From the NCBI RefSeq assembly GCF_001562415.1, contig NZ_LOEE01000028.1, forward strand, positions 62,001-126,000: 64,000 bases of DNA, given 5' to 3'. The notes beneath the pieces were generated by a model, which saw nothing but the letters and a program-made list of their open reading frames with translations, searched no databases and was not told where the DNA came from. Shown here piece after piece: positions 24,270 to 32,951 of this stretch. Position 1 is the first letter of the stretch; the number at the start of each line of letters is the position of its first letter. Source of the stretch: Thermotalea metallivorans. Its GTDB lineage: Bacteria > Bacillota > Clostridia > Peptostreptococcales > Thermotaleaceae. Both the position numbers and the translations under genes were made by a program.

Positions 24270-25706
24270 TTGGATGATAGGAAAGAAACAATTTATATCA
24301 AAATATATGACCATTTGACGAAGCAAATGATCATGAAGTCTATGGCAGAATTGATGAAGGAAATGATTGCTGCCCAAATGCCTATATCCTTTGAAATGGA
24401 AGCCCTAAAAGCACAAGCGATTATGGTTAGAACATTTCTTGTAAGAAAAATCAAAGTATTTGGAGGAAATGGATGCGGAAAATACAACAATGTGGATTTG
24501 TGTACCGACGGACATTGCGGGCAATGGATATCAAAGGCGTTGCTGCAGGATTTATGGGGCAGTGATTTTTATATAAATTGGAACAAATTGGATCAAGCAG
24601 TAAGGGAAACAGAGGATAAAATCATTACCATCAACAATAAACCTATTGAGCCGAAGTTTCACGCTACTTGCGGGGGAGCTACGGAAAATTCTGAAAATGT
24701 CGAGGGCAACAAAATTTTATATTTAAGAAAGGTCTTGTGTGATTATTGCAGAAATTCTCCCTATTGGAAACAGTCGGTTGAAATGACCTTGGAAGAGATA
24801 GAAGAAAAATTAAATGTGCGCATGTCAGACGTTTCTCCTACGGGAGGTCCATGGATTGAAGGGATGATAGAAAATATCTGCAGGGATGAAGCTGGCCGCA
24901 TTGTGGAACTAAAGATAGGCGGCAAGACCTTTCAGGGAACAGAAGTTATGAAACTGCTAGGATTGGATTCCACCAGATTTGGCTGGAAACCCATTGCCTT
25001 TAAATTTGAAACGGGAGGAAAAGGGCATGGTTTGGGGCTTTGCCAGTATGGGGCAAATGCCATGGCCCTTGAAGGCAAAGATGCCGAAGAGATCTTAAAT
25101 TATTATTTTACGGGCATCCAGGTGAAACAGTTTGAAAAACGAAGTATAAATAAGCCTTTAAGTGGGAAAATAATTGTACTGGATCCCGGACACGGAGGAA
25201 ATAACTCAGAAGATAATGTAGGTCCCATGGGTACGAGGGAAAAAGATATCAATTTGGCGATTAGTTTGAAGCTGGCAGAGCTGCTTAGGGAAGCCGGGGC
25301 AGAAGTCTATGAGACAAGAACCGAGGATGTATACGTGCCGTTAAGCAAGAGGGCAGCGATTGCCAATAGCGTAAGGCCAAATTTCTTTCTAAGCATACAT
25401 CAAAATGCCTTTGCCAATCCCAATATCTCGGGCAGTGAAATTTACCACTATCGAGGAGACCGTGATGGAGAAGCCTTGGGAACCTTAATATTGAAAGAAT
25501 TGTCCAACCGTCTGGGGACAGCGGAAAGAGGCGTGAAAATTGCCGATTTTTATTTATTAAGGGAAGCAAGAACGACGGTCTTGCAAATCGAAGTGGCCTT
25601 TATTACAAATCCGGAGGAAGAGATGAAGCTTAGGGATAGAAAATTTCAAGAGGATGCCGCAGAGGCAATTGCCCGGGCTTTGGTCAAATATTACACCTAT
25701 GAATAG
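24270..25706 (+). CDS. SpoIID-like lytic transglycosylase fused to an amidase
   Basis: A 478-residue, two-domain peptidoglycan hydrolase. Residues about 35-285 are a SpoIID/LytB domain: FEMEALKAQAIMVRTFLV holds the expected catalytic Glu, FHATCGGATENSE and GHGLGLCQYGANAMALEG are the family blocks. Residues about 297-475 are an N-acetylmuramoyl-L-alanine amidase (Amidase_3): zinc ligands in VLDPGHGGN, the Glu of MGTREKDIN and SIHQNAF, with the catalytic Glu in LQIEVAFITNPEEE. In Bacillus engulfment, SpoIID and the amidase SpoIIP are separate partners; here glycan-strand cleavage and stem-peptide removal are on one chain. Start is TTG 24270 after GGGGGGGAAGAAG. No signal peptide or membrane helix is seen, which is odd for a wall enzyme. 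It follows yabG closely. Confidence 0.88.
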   Translation: MDDRKETIYIKIYDHLTKQMIMKSMAELMKEMIAAQMPISFEMEALKAQAIMVRTFLVRKIKVFGGNGCGKYNNVDLCTDGHCGQWISKALLQDLWGSDFYINWNKLDQAVRETEDKIITINNKPIEPKFHATCGGATENSENVEGNKILYLRKVLCDYCRNSPYWKQSVEMTLEEIEEKLNVRMSDVSPTGGPWIEGMIENICRDEAGRIVELKIGGKTFQGTEVMKLLGLDSTRFGWKPIAFKFETGGKGHGLGLCQYGANAMALEGKDAEEILNYYFTGIQVKQFEKRSINKPLSGKIIVLDPGHGGNNSEDNVGPMGTREKDINLAISLKLAELLREAGAEVYETRTEDVYVPLSKRAAIANSVRPNFFLSIHQNAFANPNISGSEIYHYRGDRDGEALGTLILKELSNRLGTAERGVKIADFYLLREARTTVLQIEVAFITNPEEEMKLRDRKFQEDAAEAIARALVKYYTYE

Positions 25707-25715
25707 AAAAGGAAC

Positions 25716-25750
25716 AAATGTATCCCTCTTCTAGGGGGATACATTTATGA
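25716..25750 (+). terminator. Terminator after the SpoIID-amidase gene
   Basis: AAATGTATCCC pairs with GGGATACATTT across a 9-nt loop. The tail lacks a long T tract. Confidence 0.65.
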
Positions 25751-25842
25751 TGGCGGCGAGGAGATCACAGACCTTTTACCATGATGGATTTGCTTATCAT
25801 TTTTTGAAGATTTTGGACGCATCAAGGGAAAACAGAGATTTA

Positions 25843-25871
25843 TTGACAATGCATGTGATCCATTGTATAAT
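25843..25871 (+). promoter_or_regulatory. Consensus sigma-A promoter P1 of veg
   Basis: TTGACA at 25843-25848, a 17-nt spacer, TATAAT at 25866-25871: every consensus position is met. Confidence 0.85.
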
Positions 25872-25886
25872 ATTTAGTTAAAAAAA

Positions 25887-25914
25887 TTGACAAATATGTA
25901 CAATGTGTTATAAT
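25887..25914 (+). promoter_or_regulatory. Consensus sigma-A promoter P2 of veg
   Basis: TTGACA at 25887-25892, a 16-nt spacer, TATAAT at 25909-25914. It lies 44 bp downstream of P1 and 32 bp before the veg start codon. Confidence 0.8.
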
Positions 25915-25945
25915 AATACTGTATACTTTGAAAGAAGGTGATTAG

Positions 25946-26212
25946 GTGGCTACCAAAAATACTTTGGCCGAAATAAGGAAGAGTGTGGAGCATTTAGTTG
26001 GAGAAAAGGTTAGACTGAAGGCCAATAAAGGGAGAAAAAAGGTATCGATAAAAGAAGGCATTCTTGAAACAACTTACCCTAACATCTTTGTAGTGCGTAT
26101 TGACGGAGGATATAACACAATCAGGAGAGTTTCTTACAGCTATTCAGATATATTGACGGAAACCGTAGAAATTACTTTATGCAAAGACGAAAAGAAAGTA
26201 CAAGTAAGCTAG
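25946..26212 (+). CDS. veg: Veg protein
   Basis: An 88-residue Veg family protein, starting at GTG after GAAGGTGATTAG. The family block VGEKVRLKANKGRKKVSIKE and the SYSDILTETVEI tail are clear. Veg has an SH3-like beta fold; in Bacillus it is expressed at very high level and affects biofilm matrix genes and spore outgrowth. Two consensus sigma-A promoters in tandem upstream agree with strong expression. A terminator follows directly. Confidence 0.95.
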   Translation: MATKNTLAEIRKSVEHLVGEKVRLKANKGRKKVSIKEGILETTYPNIFVVRIDGGYNTIRRVSYSYSDILTETVEITLCKDEKKVQVS

Positions 26213-26216
26213 ATGA

Positions 26217-26257
26217 AAACCGCTTATGTTTCCATAGGCGGTTTGTATCTTTTTTAG
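26217..26257 (+). terminator. Terminator after veg
   Basis: AAACCGCTTATG pairs with CATAGGCGGTTT (one G-T pair), then GTATCTTTTTTA. Confidence 0.8.
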
Positions 26258-26735
26258 GAGAGTTTTTTGCAAGGATTTATCCAAAATTTTCTGTGCCATT
26301 TGAAATTCGAAAAAATTTTTTATAAATTCTGCTCGATTTTTATACATTATGCAAATAATATTCGAATACGAAATAATTTGCAGGCATATGGAGGCATACA
26401 AAAAACAGAAGGAATTTGTAATTAAATGGAAAAATATACATTGAATGAATATCCAAGGATATTACAATTAATGGAAAAAGTACGGATATATTGAAAAAAC
26501 AGCACTTGAATCTAAAAAAAATTAAATATATACTGTATTTAGAAAAATAAGATTATTCATTGTGCTTAGGAAATTGCAAATCTTAAAAAATTTTGATAAT
26601 GCATGGGAAATGACAAGCCTTTCAAAATTTGGGGAGCCTTTGATCATTTTGGCATGCATTGCTGGAAAACTTCCTTTGGAGAGGTTTTGTTTTAAGTTTA
26701 TGATGGAAAATTTCCACGAAATGGAGGGAAGCAAA
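26258..26735. other. 478-bp A/T-rich leader region of arcA
   Basis: No gene is supported. A perfect 7-2-7 palindrome AATATCC-AA-GGATATT lies at 26448-26463 and could be an operator; it is not a clear ARG box. An open frame extends arcA upstream to 26562, but length and ribosome binding site argue against its use. Confidence 0.45.
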
Positions 26736-27968
26736 TTGGCAACGGAGAGAACGCCCTTTCTGAATGTACGATCGGAAATCGGCAGGCTAAAGGCTGTTAT
26801 GCTGCACCGCCCAGGAAGGGAATTAGAGAGAATTACGCCACAGTATTTGCATGAATTGCTTTTTGATGATATTCCATGGCTGAAAAAGATGCGCGAAGAG
26901 CACGACGGATTTGCCAATGCATTGAGAATGAAGGGCTGTACCGTATACTATTATGAAGAAATGCTGGCAGATATCCTGAATGACGAGCATGTAAAAGTGC
27001 AGCTGGTAACAGAGGTTTTAGAAAAATGCAATATTGCCCATCCTGATCTTGAGGGATTGATCAGAGACTTCTTGCTGCAAAAGAATTCTCAAGAGATTGC
27101 AGAAATTTTAATTGCAGGGCTCCATAAGAAAGATTTCCCTGATATAGAGAGGGAGAAAAGGCTGGTGGATTATATCAAGGAAGAATATCCTTTTTACATC
27201 AATCCCCTGCCAAATCTGTACTTTACAAGGGACCCGGGTGCAGTGATAGGAAATGGCCTTTGCGTCAACGCTATGAATACCCATGCCCGGGACAGGGAAA
27301 CCATGATCTTAAAGTACATCTATGATTATCATCCTACCTTCAGGAAGGATTTAAGTCCATTGTGGTATAGCTATGATCGAAAATACAGCCTGGAGGGCGG
27401 AGACATTCTTGTACTCAGCGAAAGGGTAATTGCGGTAGGGTGCAGCGAGAGGACTTCCGCTAGAGGGATTGAGGATTTGGCCATGAATCTGTTTAGGGGT
27501 GATGAAAAGATAAAAGAGGTAATCGCCGTACAAATACCTTTTACAAGGGCCTACATGCATTTGGATACGGTATTTACCATGGTAGACTATGACAAGTTTA
27601 CCATCTATCCCGGCGTAGAGGACAAGGTTAGGGTTTTTCGCTTGACAGAAGGAAAAACTTGCCCAAAGGTTACCCCCATGGAAAATTTCCAGGGAGCATT
27701 AAAAGAAGTCCTAGGCTTACCTGCAATCCAGTTTATTCAAAGTGGAGGCGGAGATGAGGTAACGGCGGCAAGGGAACAATGGAATGACAGCACCAATACC
27801 CTTGCCATTGCACCGGGAGTTGTCGTAACTTATAATCGCAATGAGGCTTCCAATGCCACCTTAAGAAAGCATGGCATTGAGGTGGTGGAGATAGAAGGGT
27901 CAGAATTGGTAAGGGGTCGGGGCGGCCCGAGATGCATGAGCATGCCCTTGGCAAGGGAGACTATATAA
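26736..27968 (+). CDS. arcA: Arginine deiminase
   Basis: Converts L-arginine to citrulline and ammonia, the first step of the arginine deiminase pathway. With TTG 26736, preceded by GGAGGGA at 7 nt, the protein is 410 residues, the normal length, and begins with the family start FLNVRSEIGRLKAVMLHRPG. Active-site blocks are present: NLYFTRDPGAVIGNG, LEGGDILVLSERV, the His of YMHLDTVFTMVD, and the nucleophile Cys in GRGGPRCMSMP at the C terminus. An earlier in-frame codon would add 58 residues without family similarity. It leads the order arcA-arcB-arcC; no arginine/ornithine antiporter gene is nearby. Confidence 0.95.
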   Translation: MATERTPFLNVRSEIGRLKAVMLHRPGRELERITPQYLHELLFDDIPWLKKMREEHDGFANALRMKGCTVYYYEEMLADILNDEHVKVQLVTEVLEKCNIAHPDLEGLIRDFLLQKNSQEIAEILIAGLHKKDFPDIEREKRLVDYIKEEYPFYINPLPNLYFTRDPGAVIGNGLCVNAMNTHARDRETMILKYIYDYHPTFRKDLSPLWYSYDRKYSLEGGDILVLSERVIAVGCSERTSARGIEDLAMNLFRGDEKIKEVIAVQIPFTRAYMHLDTVFTMVDYDKFTIYPGVEDKVRVFRLTEGKTCPKVTPMENFQGALKEVLGLPAIQFIQSGGGDEVTAAREQWNDSTNTLAIAPGVVVTYNRNEASNATLRKHGIEVVEIEGSELVRGRGGPRCMSMPLARETI

Positions 27969-28022
27969 GCCCTTTTACCTAGGTTGGCTCTGGAAACAAA
28001 AACAGATCCTTTTCTATTGTGA

Positions 28023-28040
28023 AAGTGATTTTTTTCACTT
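28023..28040 (+). other. Small hairpin between arcA and arcB
   Basis: AAGTGA pairs with TCACTT around a 6-nt T loop. It is too weak to be a firm terminator; it may adjust readthrough or mRNA stability between the two genes. Confidence 0.35.
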
Positions 28041-28094
28041 AAAATGTTAATGAATATTAGATAAATAAAAAAGTATGGAGAGGAGAATGCAATC

Positions 28095-29090
28095 ATGGCA
28101 GTAAATTTAAAAGGAAGAAGCTTTTTAACGCTGAAAGATTTTACACCGGAAGAAATCAGATATCTGTTGGAACTATCTAAGGATTTAAAAAACAAGAAAA
28201 GAATAGGCAGCAAGGAAAAATTGCTGGAAGGAAAAAATGTTGTATTATTATTTGAAAAGGCTTCCACCAGAACACGTTGTGCCTTTGAAGTTGCTGCAAT
28301 GGATGAGGGGGCAGGAGTGACGTTTTTAAGCTCCAATGACAGCCAAATGGGGAAAAAGGAATCCTTGGAGGATACTGCAAAAGTATTGGGAAGAATGTAT
28401 GACGGTATTGAATTCAGAGGTTTTAAGCAGGAAACCGTAGAATTGCTGGCAAAATACTCCGGCGTACCTGTATGGAACGGATTAACCGATGCGGATCATC
28501 CTACTCAAATCTTGGCGGACCTATTGACGATTATGGAACATGTGCCGAAGGCCTTAAATAAAGTGAAGCTGGTTTATGTGGGGGATGCCAGAAACAATAT
28601 GGGCAATGGCCTGTTGATTGGCTGTGCAAAAATGGGTATGCATTTTGTTGCCTGCGCGCCAAAGGAATTATTCCCAGAAGAGAATCTTGTGGCCGAAATG
28701 AGAGAAGTAGCGAAGGAAACAGGAGCTACCATTGAACTGATTGAAAATATTGACGAAGCTGTAAAAGATGCTGATGTCATTTATACAGATGTTTGGGTAT
28801 CTATGGGAGAAGAGGACAAGTTTGAAGAGAGAATCAAATTGTTGCATCCGTACCAAGTCAATATGGAAATGATCAAGAAAACAGGAAACCCCGATGTAAT
28901 TTTCATGCACTGCCTGCCGTCCTTCCATGACCTTGAGACAAAGGTGGGAAGGGAAATCTACGAAAAATTCGGCTTAAAGGAAATGGAAGTTACCGACGAG
29001 GTATTCAGAAGCAGACATTCTGTTGTATTTGATGAGGCAGAAAACAGACTGCATACCATCAAGGCAGTTATGGTAGCTACCATGGGTTAA
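28095..29090 (+). CDS. arcB: Ornithine carbamoyltransferase (catabolic context)
   Basis: A 331-residue OTCase. In this context it splits citrulline by phosphorolysis to ornithine and carbamoyl phosphate. The carbamoyl-phosphate site [13 protein letters not shown] (STRTR), the [13 protein letters not shown] block and the ornithine-site [10 protein letters not shown] are all present; the C-terminal [14 protein letters not shown] is typical. ATG follows GGAGAGGAGAATGC. Placement between arcA and arcC argues for catabolic use, though argF-type sequence cannot be separated from arcB by eye. Confidence 0.94.
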   Translation: MAVNLKGRSFLTLKDFTPEEIRYLLELSKDLKNKKRIGSKEKLLEGKNVVLLFEKASTRTRCAFEVAAMDEGAGVTFLSSNDSQMGKKESLEDTAKVLGRMYDGIEFRGFKQETVELLAKYSGVPVWNGLTDADHPTQILADLLTIMEHVPKALNKVKLVYVGDARNNMGNGLLIGCAKMGMHFVACAPKELFPEENLVAEMREVAKETGATIELIENIDEAVKDADVIYTDVWVSMGEEDKFEERIKLLHPYQVNMEMIKKTGNPDVIFMHCLPSFHDLETKVGREIYEKFGLKEMEVTDEVFRSRHSVVFDEAENRLHTIKAVMVATMG

Positions 29091-29170
29091 TTTTTAGGAA
29101 AAGATGGATTTGGCAAATAAAATGATGCAGTAAGAAAACAATTTATTCTGTATGGGTGGGGGAAGATACG

Positions 29171-30118
29171 ATGAAAAAAGATAGAGTTGTTATTGCCCTT
29201 GGGGGAAATGCCCTGCAGGCTGACCCGAAGGACACTACGGCAGAATCACAGCTGATCACGGCAAAGGCAACGGCAAAGCCTTTGGTAGATTTGATCGAAG
29301 AAGGCCATGAGCTGATCATTGCCCATGGCAATGGGCCTCAAGTGGGACAGATTGTAGCCACCTATGAAGCTGCAGCAGGAGTTCCCACAATGCCCTTTCC
29401 GGAGTGTGGCGCCATGAGCCAAGGATATATTGGCTACCACCTGCAGCAGGCGATTCGGGAGGAAATGCTCCGCAGGGGAATTCATAAAAGCGTTGCGGCT
29501 CTCATTACGCAGGTGGTTGTTGACAAAAATGATCCGGGATTCAAAAATCCTACGAAACCTGTAGGCTCTTTCTTTTCTGCGGAAGAGGCAAAAAAGCTTC
29601 AGGAAGAAAAGGGCTATATCATGAAGGAGGATGCAGGCAGAGGATGGAGAAGGGTGGTTGCTTCGCCGGAGCCGGTGGATGTGGTAGAAGCTCCCATGAT
29701 CAAGACTTTGGTGGATGCGGGCCATGTGGTGATTACCGTCGGCGGGGGCGGTGTGCCTGTCATTGATAAGGGAAATGGTGTGCTGGAGGGCGTGCCTGCG
29801 GTGATTGATAAGGATTTTGCATCGGAAAAAATTGCTGAAATTTTGGATGCAGATTACCTGATCATCCTGACGGCAGTAGAAAAAGTAGCCATTCACTTTA
29901 ACAAACCAAACCAGAAAGAACTGGATAGAATGACGATTGCAGAAGCAAAGCAATATATTGAAGAAGGGCACTTTGCACCGGGGTCTATGCTTCCAAAGGT
30001 AAAGGCGGCCATGAAGTTTGTAGAATCAAAGCCGGGAAGAAAAGCATTAATTACTTCCCTGGAAAAAGCCAAGGAAGGAATTGAGGGCAAGACAGGCACC
30101 GTCATTGTGCGTGAATAA
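29171..30118 (+). CDS. arcC: Carbamate kinase
   Basis: A 315-residue amino-acid-kinase-fold enzyme that transfers phosphate from carbamoyl phosphate to ADP, giving ATP, ammonia and CO2; the energy-yielding end of arginine fermentation. RVVIALGGNALQ opens the protein; IAHGNGPQVGQI, GRGWRRVVASPEP and VITVGGGGVPVI are the family blocks. The chosen ATG 29171 has GGGGGAAG upstream; a GTG at 29156 would add five residues. It closes the arc set and is followed by two hairpins. Confidence 0.95.
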   Translation: MKKDRVVIALGGNALQADPKDTTAESQLITAKATAKPLVDLIEEGHELIIAHGNGPQVGQIVATYEAAAGVPTMPFPECGAMSQGYIGYHLQQAIREEMLRRGIHKSVAALITQVVVDKNDPGFKNPTKPVGSFFSAEEAKKLQEEKGYIMKEDAGRGWRRVVASPEPVDVVEAPMIKTLVDAGHVVITVGGGGVPVIDKGNGVLEGVPAVIDKDFASEKIAEILDADYLIILTAVEKVAIHFNKPNQKELDRMTIAEAKQYIEEGHFAPGSMLPKVKAAMKFVESKPGRKALITSLEKAKEGIEGKTGTVIVRE

Positions 30119-30128
30119 TGGATTTAAA

Positions 30129-30154
30129 AAGGGTCTAAGAAATCTTAGACCCTT
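30129..30154 (+). terminator. Hairpin after arcC
   Basis: AAGGGTCTAAG pairs perfectly with CTTAGACCCTT around a 4-nt loop. No T tract follows. Confidence 0.55.
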
Positions 30155-30187
30155 CAGACTGAGGACAAAGGGGTATAATGTTTATAG

Positions 30188-30238
30188 ACCCTTGAGATTT
30201 CGGCTTCGTCGCAAATCAGCAAGCCAAATCTCAAGGGT
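30188..30238. repeat. Large two-part hairpin, dispersed repeat
   Basis: ACCCTTGAGATTT (30188-30200) and AAATCTCAAGGGT (30226-30238) are perfectly complementary over 13 bp; inside them GGCTT pairs with AAGCC. The left half is shared with 13876-13900 (22 of 25). It could also act as a terminator, since GGGTTT and a T-rich stretch follow. Confidence 0.6.
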
Positions 30239-30427
30239 TTATCTATAGGCTTTTTTCTATGAAAAAATTTTTTTATCAAATCATGAAACTTTTTTGAGTA
30301 GATTTCGTCATAAACTATAGAGAAAGCATGAAAAAGACTTTCTTGTCTTAGGATTCTCCGGTTACACAAAAAAGAATCGGAGTAAAAGTAAAAAAGGAAA
30401 TACAACTATATAAAGGAGGAGAGCAAA

Positions 30428-32773
30428 ATGAAAGGGAAAAAACTAGCTGTCGGTTTGATGGTTTCGCTGGTATTCAGCACATCGGCACCTGTTTTTGCTG
30501 ATGGAACTGCAGCGGCTTGGAAGTTACCTTCGATGGTCCAAGCGACTGCAAACCAGGCAGAGCCGGCACCGGCTGTAACCAAGGAGAAGGCGGTAGAGAT
30601 TGCAAAGGATGCATTGAAAAAGTATCTGGAATTTTCACCGGAGGAAAAGAAATACCAATTCAACATAGAATATCGCAAGGATTGGAATAACCCGGATATT
30701 TATGTGTGGGCCATGAATTGGAATTACAATGATCCTACAGGATACAGCCATGCCAATGTAACCATTGACGGGAGAACTGGAAAAATTCTTGAGATGGGCA
30801 AGGATGGGGGAAGGTATGGTGATCAGACGCCGAAGATGACAACCATTACGAGGGAAGAAGCCCAGGAAAAGGCGGAAGCCTTTATTGAGAAAATAGTGCC
30901 GGGGCTGCTGAAGCAGACAAGAGTGATGCCTGCCTATGATGAGGGAGCTGTTCCCTACGGGGGACCCAATCCCATCTATTACTATTTTAACTACATACGA
31001 ATGGTGGATGGAGCAAAATATGACGGAAACTTTATTAACGTAGGAATTGATGGCGCCACAGGAGAACTAAGGAATTTTGGATACCGATGGGATGATGAAC
31101 TGCACCTGCCGAAAAAAGAAGGGATTTTGACCAAAGAAGAGGCAACAAAGATATTGAAGGATAAAACAAGAATGGAACTTATTTACCTGCCTATTCGAGA
31201 CGAATTGACATATCAACCCCTTCCAAAAGGATTAAAACTTGCGTACAGACCGGTCTATGATTTTGCAAATATGCTGGATGCCAAAACAGGAAAAATGATC
31301 GGCTGGAACGGCAAGGAACAGGAACAGCAGATGCAGATGGCAGACTTGACGGAAAAACAGATTGCAGAAATCAAAAAGAGTGCCAAGCCGATTGTGAAGA
31401 AAGAGAAAGAGATTACCCAGGACCGGGCGAAGGAGATTGCATTGGCCGTACTCAAGGATGAAATCGAAGGAGAAGTAAAGATCAATAATGTCAATTATGC
31501 CGAAGGGGACGGGTATTGGGAAGCCGCAGGAAGAAAGGCATGGAATATCGAGTTTGCCATAGAGAAGAAAAAAGATGAAAAATCAGAGGCAAAGACTGCC
31601 ATCATGCCTATGACCAATGGCAGAATAATGATTGATGCTTTGACGGAAGAAGTTTTAGCGCTTTCCAATTGGCAGTATGATATGATTTACGGACAGCCCT
31701 TTGAACCGGTTTTGACTTGGGAGCAGGCCTATACCAAAGCCATTGATATGATTAAGAAATATCATCCCGATAAGATTGACCAAATCAAGACGGAGCAACT
31801 GTATGTCAAATATTCGGAAATGGTGGAAGGGAAGGAAATCCCGCCCATGGAGTATTATTTTAACTTTACAAGGAAAGTCAACGGCATCCTCTATGAGGAT
31901 AATCAAATCAGTGTAAGTTTTAATACAAAAACAGGAAAGTTGCAAAATTTCAGCGCTCGGTGGAATGAAGGACTCAACTTCCCTCCGAAGGATAAGGCAA
32001 TTTCCTTGGAGGCTGCAAAAAACAAGCATCTGGATATCAATGAAGTGGAATTGGCATATTACAAGTATAATACCACCAATGATTATCAAAATCCAAAGTT
32101 TGAAACTAAGCTCATTTACAGGCTTATGCCTGTGAAACCACAATACCATCTCATCGATGCCATTTCAGGGAAATTCATTGACTATAATGGGAAACCTATG
32201 CCAGAGATTGCCCAGGCAGATTTTAATGAAAAAATCAAGGGCCATCGGATAGAAAGACAAGCAAAAATCCTTGCCCAGCAGGGAATTCTGGATAAAAGCA
32301 CTTTCAATCCTGACCAGGCCATCTCCCGCTTAGAAGCAATAAAAATGCTGGTAAAAGCAAGGGGAATGGATTATTATTATCCCATGAAGGAAGACGCAGA
32401 AAAATTGAGATTCTCTGATGTAAATGAGGACGACGATGATTATCGCTTTATTCATATGGCCATCCGGTACGGCATCATTGAAAATAAGGAAGGGAAGTTT
32501 CATGGGGAGGCCGCCATTACCCGTGAAGAGCTTGCCGTGATGTTGGTAAAAATGCTAAGATATGATGCCTTGGCAAAGGTCAGCGACATTTTCCAAGTAT
32601 CTTTCAAGGATAAGAACAGGGTAAAACCGGAATTGCTGGGTTATGTGGCCATTTGTCAAGGATTGAAGCTGGTCGACAGCGGAAGTCATGTTGATTTTAG
32701 GCCGGCGGACCAAGCAACCATGGCGGAAACGGCAGACATGGTCTATAGGGCTTTAGGGTATGTAAATCGATAA
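30428..32773 (+). CDS. Exported YcdB/YcdC-domain protein with SLH repeats
   Basis: A 781-residue secreted protein. Signal peptide residues 1-25 (KKLAVGLMVSLVFSTSAPVFA). Two repeated units (about 40-320 and 330-590) combine PepSY-like and YcdB/YcdC modules; each has the tell-tale ITREEAQEKAEAFI or LTWEQAYTKAIDMI helix, an I-Y-Y-Y-F-N-Y strand and a TGKLQNF or TGELRNF turn. From about 610 three SLH-like repeats follow (QGILDKSTFNPDQAISRLEA; GEAAITREELAVMLVKML), which would anchor it to cell-wall polymer. ATG has AAAGGAGGAGAG upstream. Transcribed alone, ended by a strong terminator. Function unknown; PepSY modules often inhibit proteases. Confidence 0.85.
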   Translation: MKGKKLAVGLMVSLVFSTSAPVFADGTAAAWKLPSMVQATANQAEPAPAVTKEKAVEIAKDALKKYLEFSPEEKKYQFNIEYRKDWNNPDIYVWAMNWNYNDPTGYSHANVTIDGRTGKILEMGKDGGRYGDQTPKMTTITREEAQEKAEAFIEKIVPGLLKQTRVMPAYDEGAVPYGGPNPIYYYFNYIRMVDGAKYDGNFINVGIDGATGELRNFGYRWDDELHLPKKEGILTKEEATKILKDKTRMELIYLPIRDELTYQPLPKGLKLAYRPVYDFANMLDAKTGKMIGWNGKEQEQQMQMADLTEKQIAEIKKSAKPIVKKEKEITQDRAKEIALAVLKDEIEGEVKINNVNYAEGDGYWEAAGRKAWNIEFAIEKKKDEKSEAKTAIMPMTNGRIMIDALTEEVLALSNWQYDMIYGQPFEPVLTWEQAYTKAIDMIKKYHPDKIDQIKTEQLYVKYSEMVEGKEIPPMEYYFNFTRKVNGILYEDNQISVSFNTKTGKLQNFSARWNEGLNFPPKDKAISLEAAKNKHLDINEVELAYYKYNTTNDYQNPKFETKLIYRLMPVKPQYHLIDAISGKFIDYNGKPMPEIAQADFNEKIKGHRIERQAKILAQQGILDKSTFNPDQAISRLEAIKMLVKARGMDYYYPMKEDAEKLRFSDVNEDDDDYRFIHMAIRYGIIENKEGKFHGEAAITREELAVMLVKMLRYDALAKVSDIFQVSFKDKNRVKPELLGYVAICQGLKLVDSGSHVDFRPADQATMAETADMVYRALGYVNR

Positions 32774-32789
32774 AAACGGATCTGGGACA

Positions 32790-32825
32790 GAAGTGGAAAA
32801 ATTTCAATTTCCACTTCTTTTTTTG
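32790..32825 (+). terminator. Terminator after the YcdB-SLH gene
   Basis: GAAGTGGAAA pairs with TTTCCACTTC around an 8-nt loop, followed by eight T residues. Confidence 0.9.
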
Positions 32826-32951
32826 TATGAAACAGCATATAGATATAGAGACGAGTCAGACTTGGACATAGGAAAAAAGATAACATATTTTTTCGCTGAA
32901 AAAATATGATGATAGTAGGAAATAGAAGGTATAAAAGGAGGAGGAAAAGGG

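Noticed and set aside
26649-26663. TTGGCATGCATTGCT upstream of arcA, similar to a sigma-54 promoter
   Set aside because: GG and GC are only 8 nt apart; the five accepted sites all have exactly 10. That spacing is strict for sigma-54.
26562-26735. Possible 58-residue N-terminal extension of arginine deiminase
   Set aside because: No ribosome binding site and no family similarity; TTG 26736 with GGAGGGA gives the normal 410 residues.
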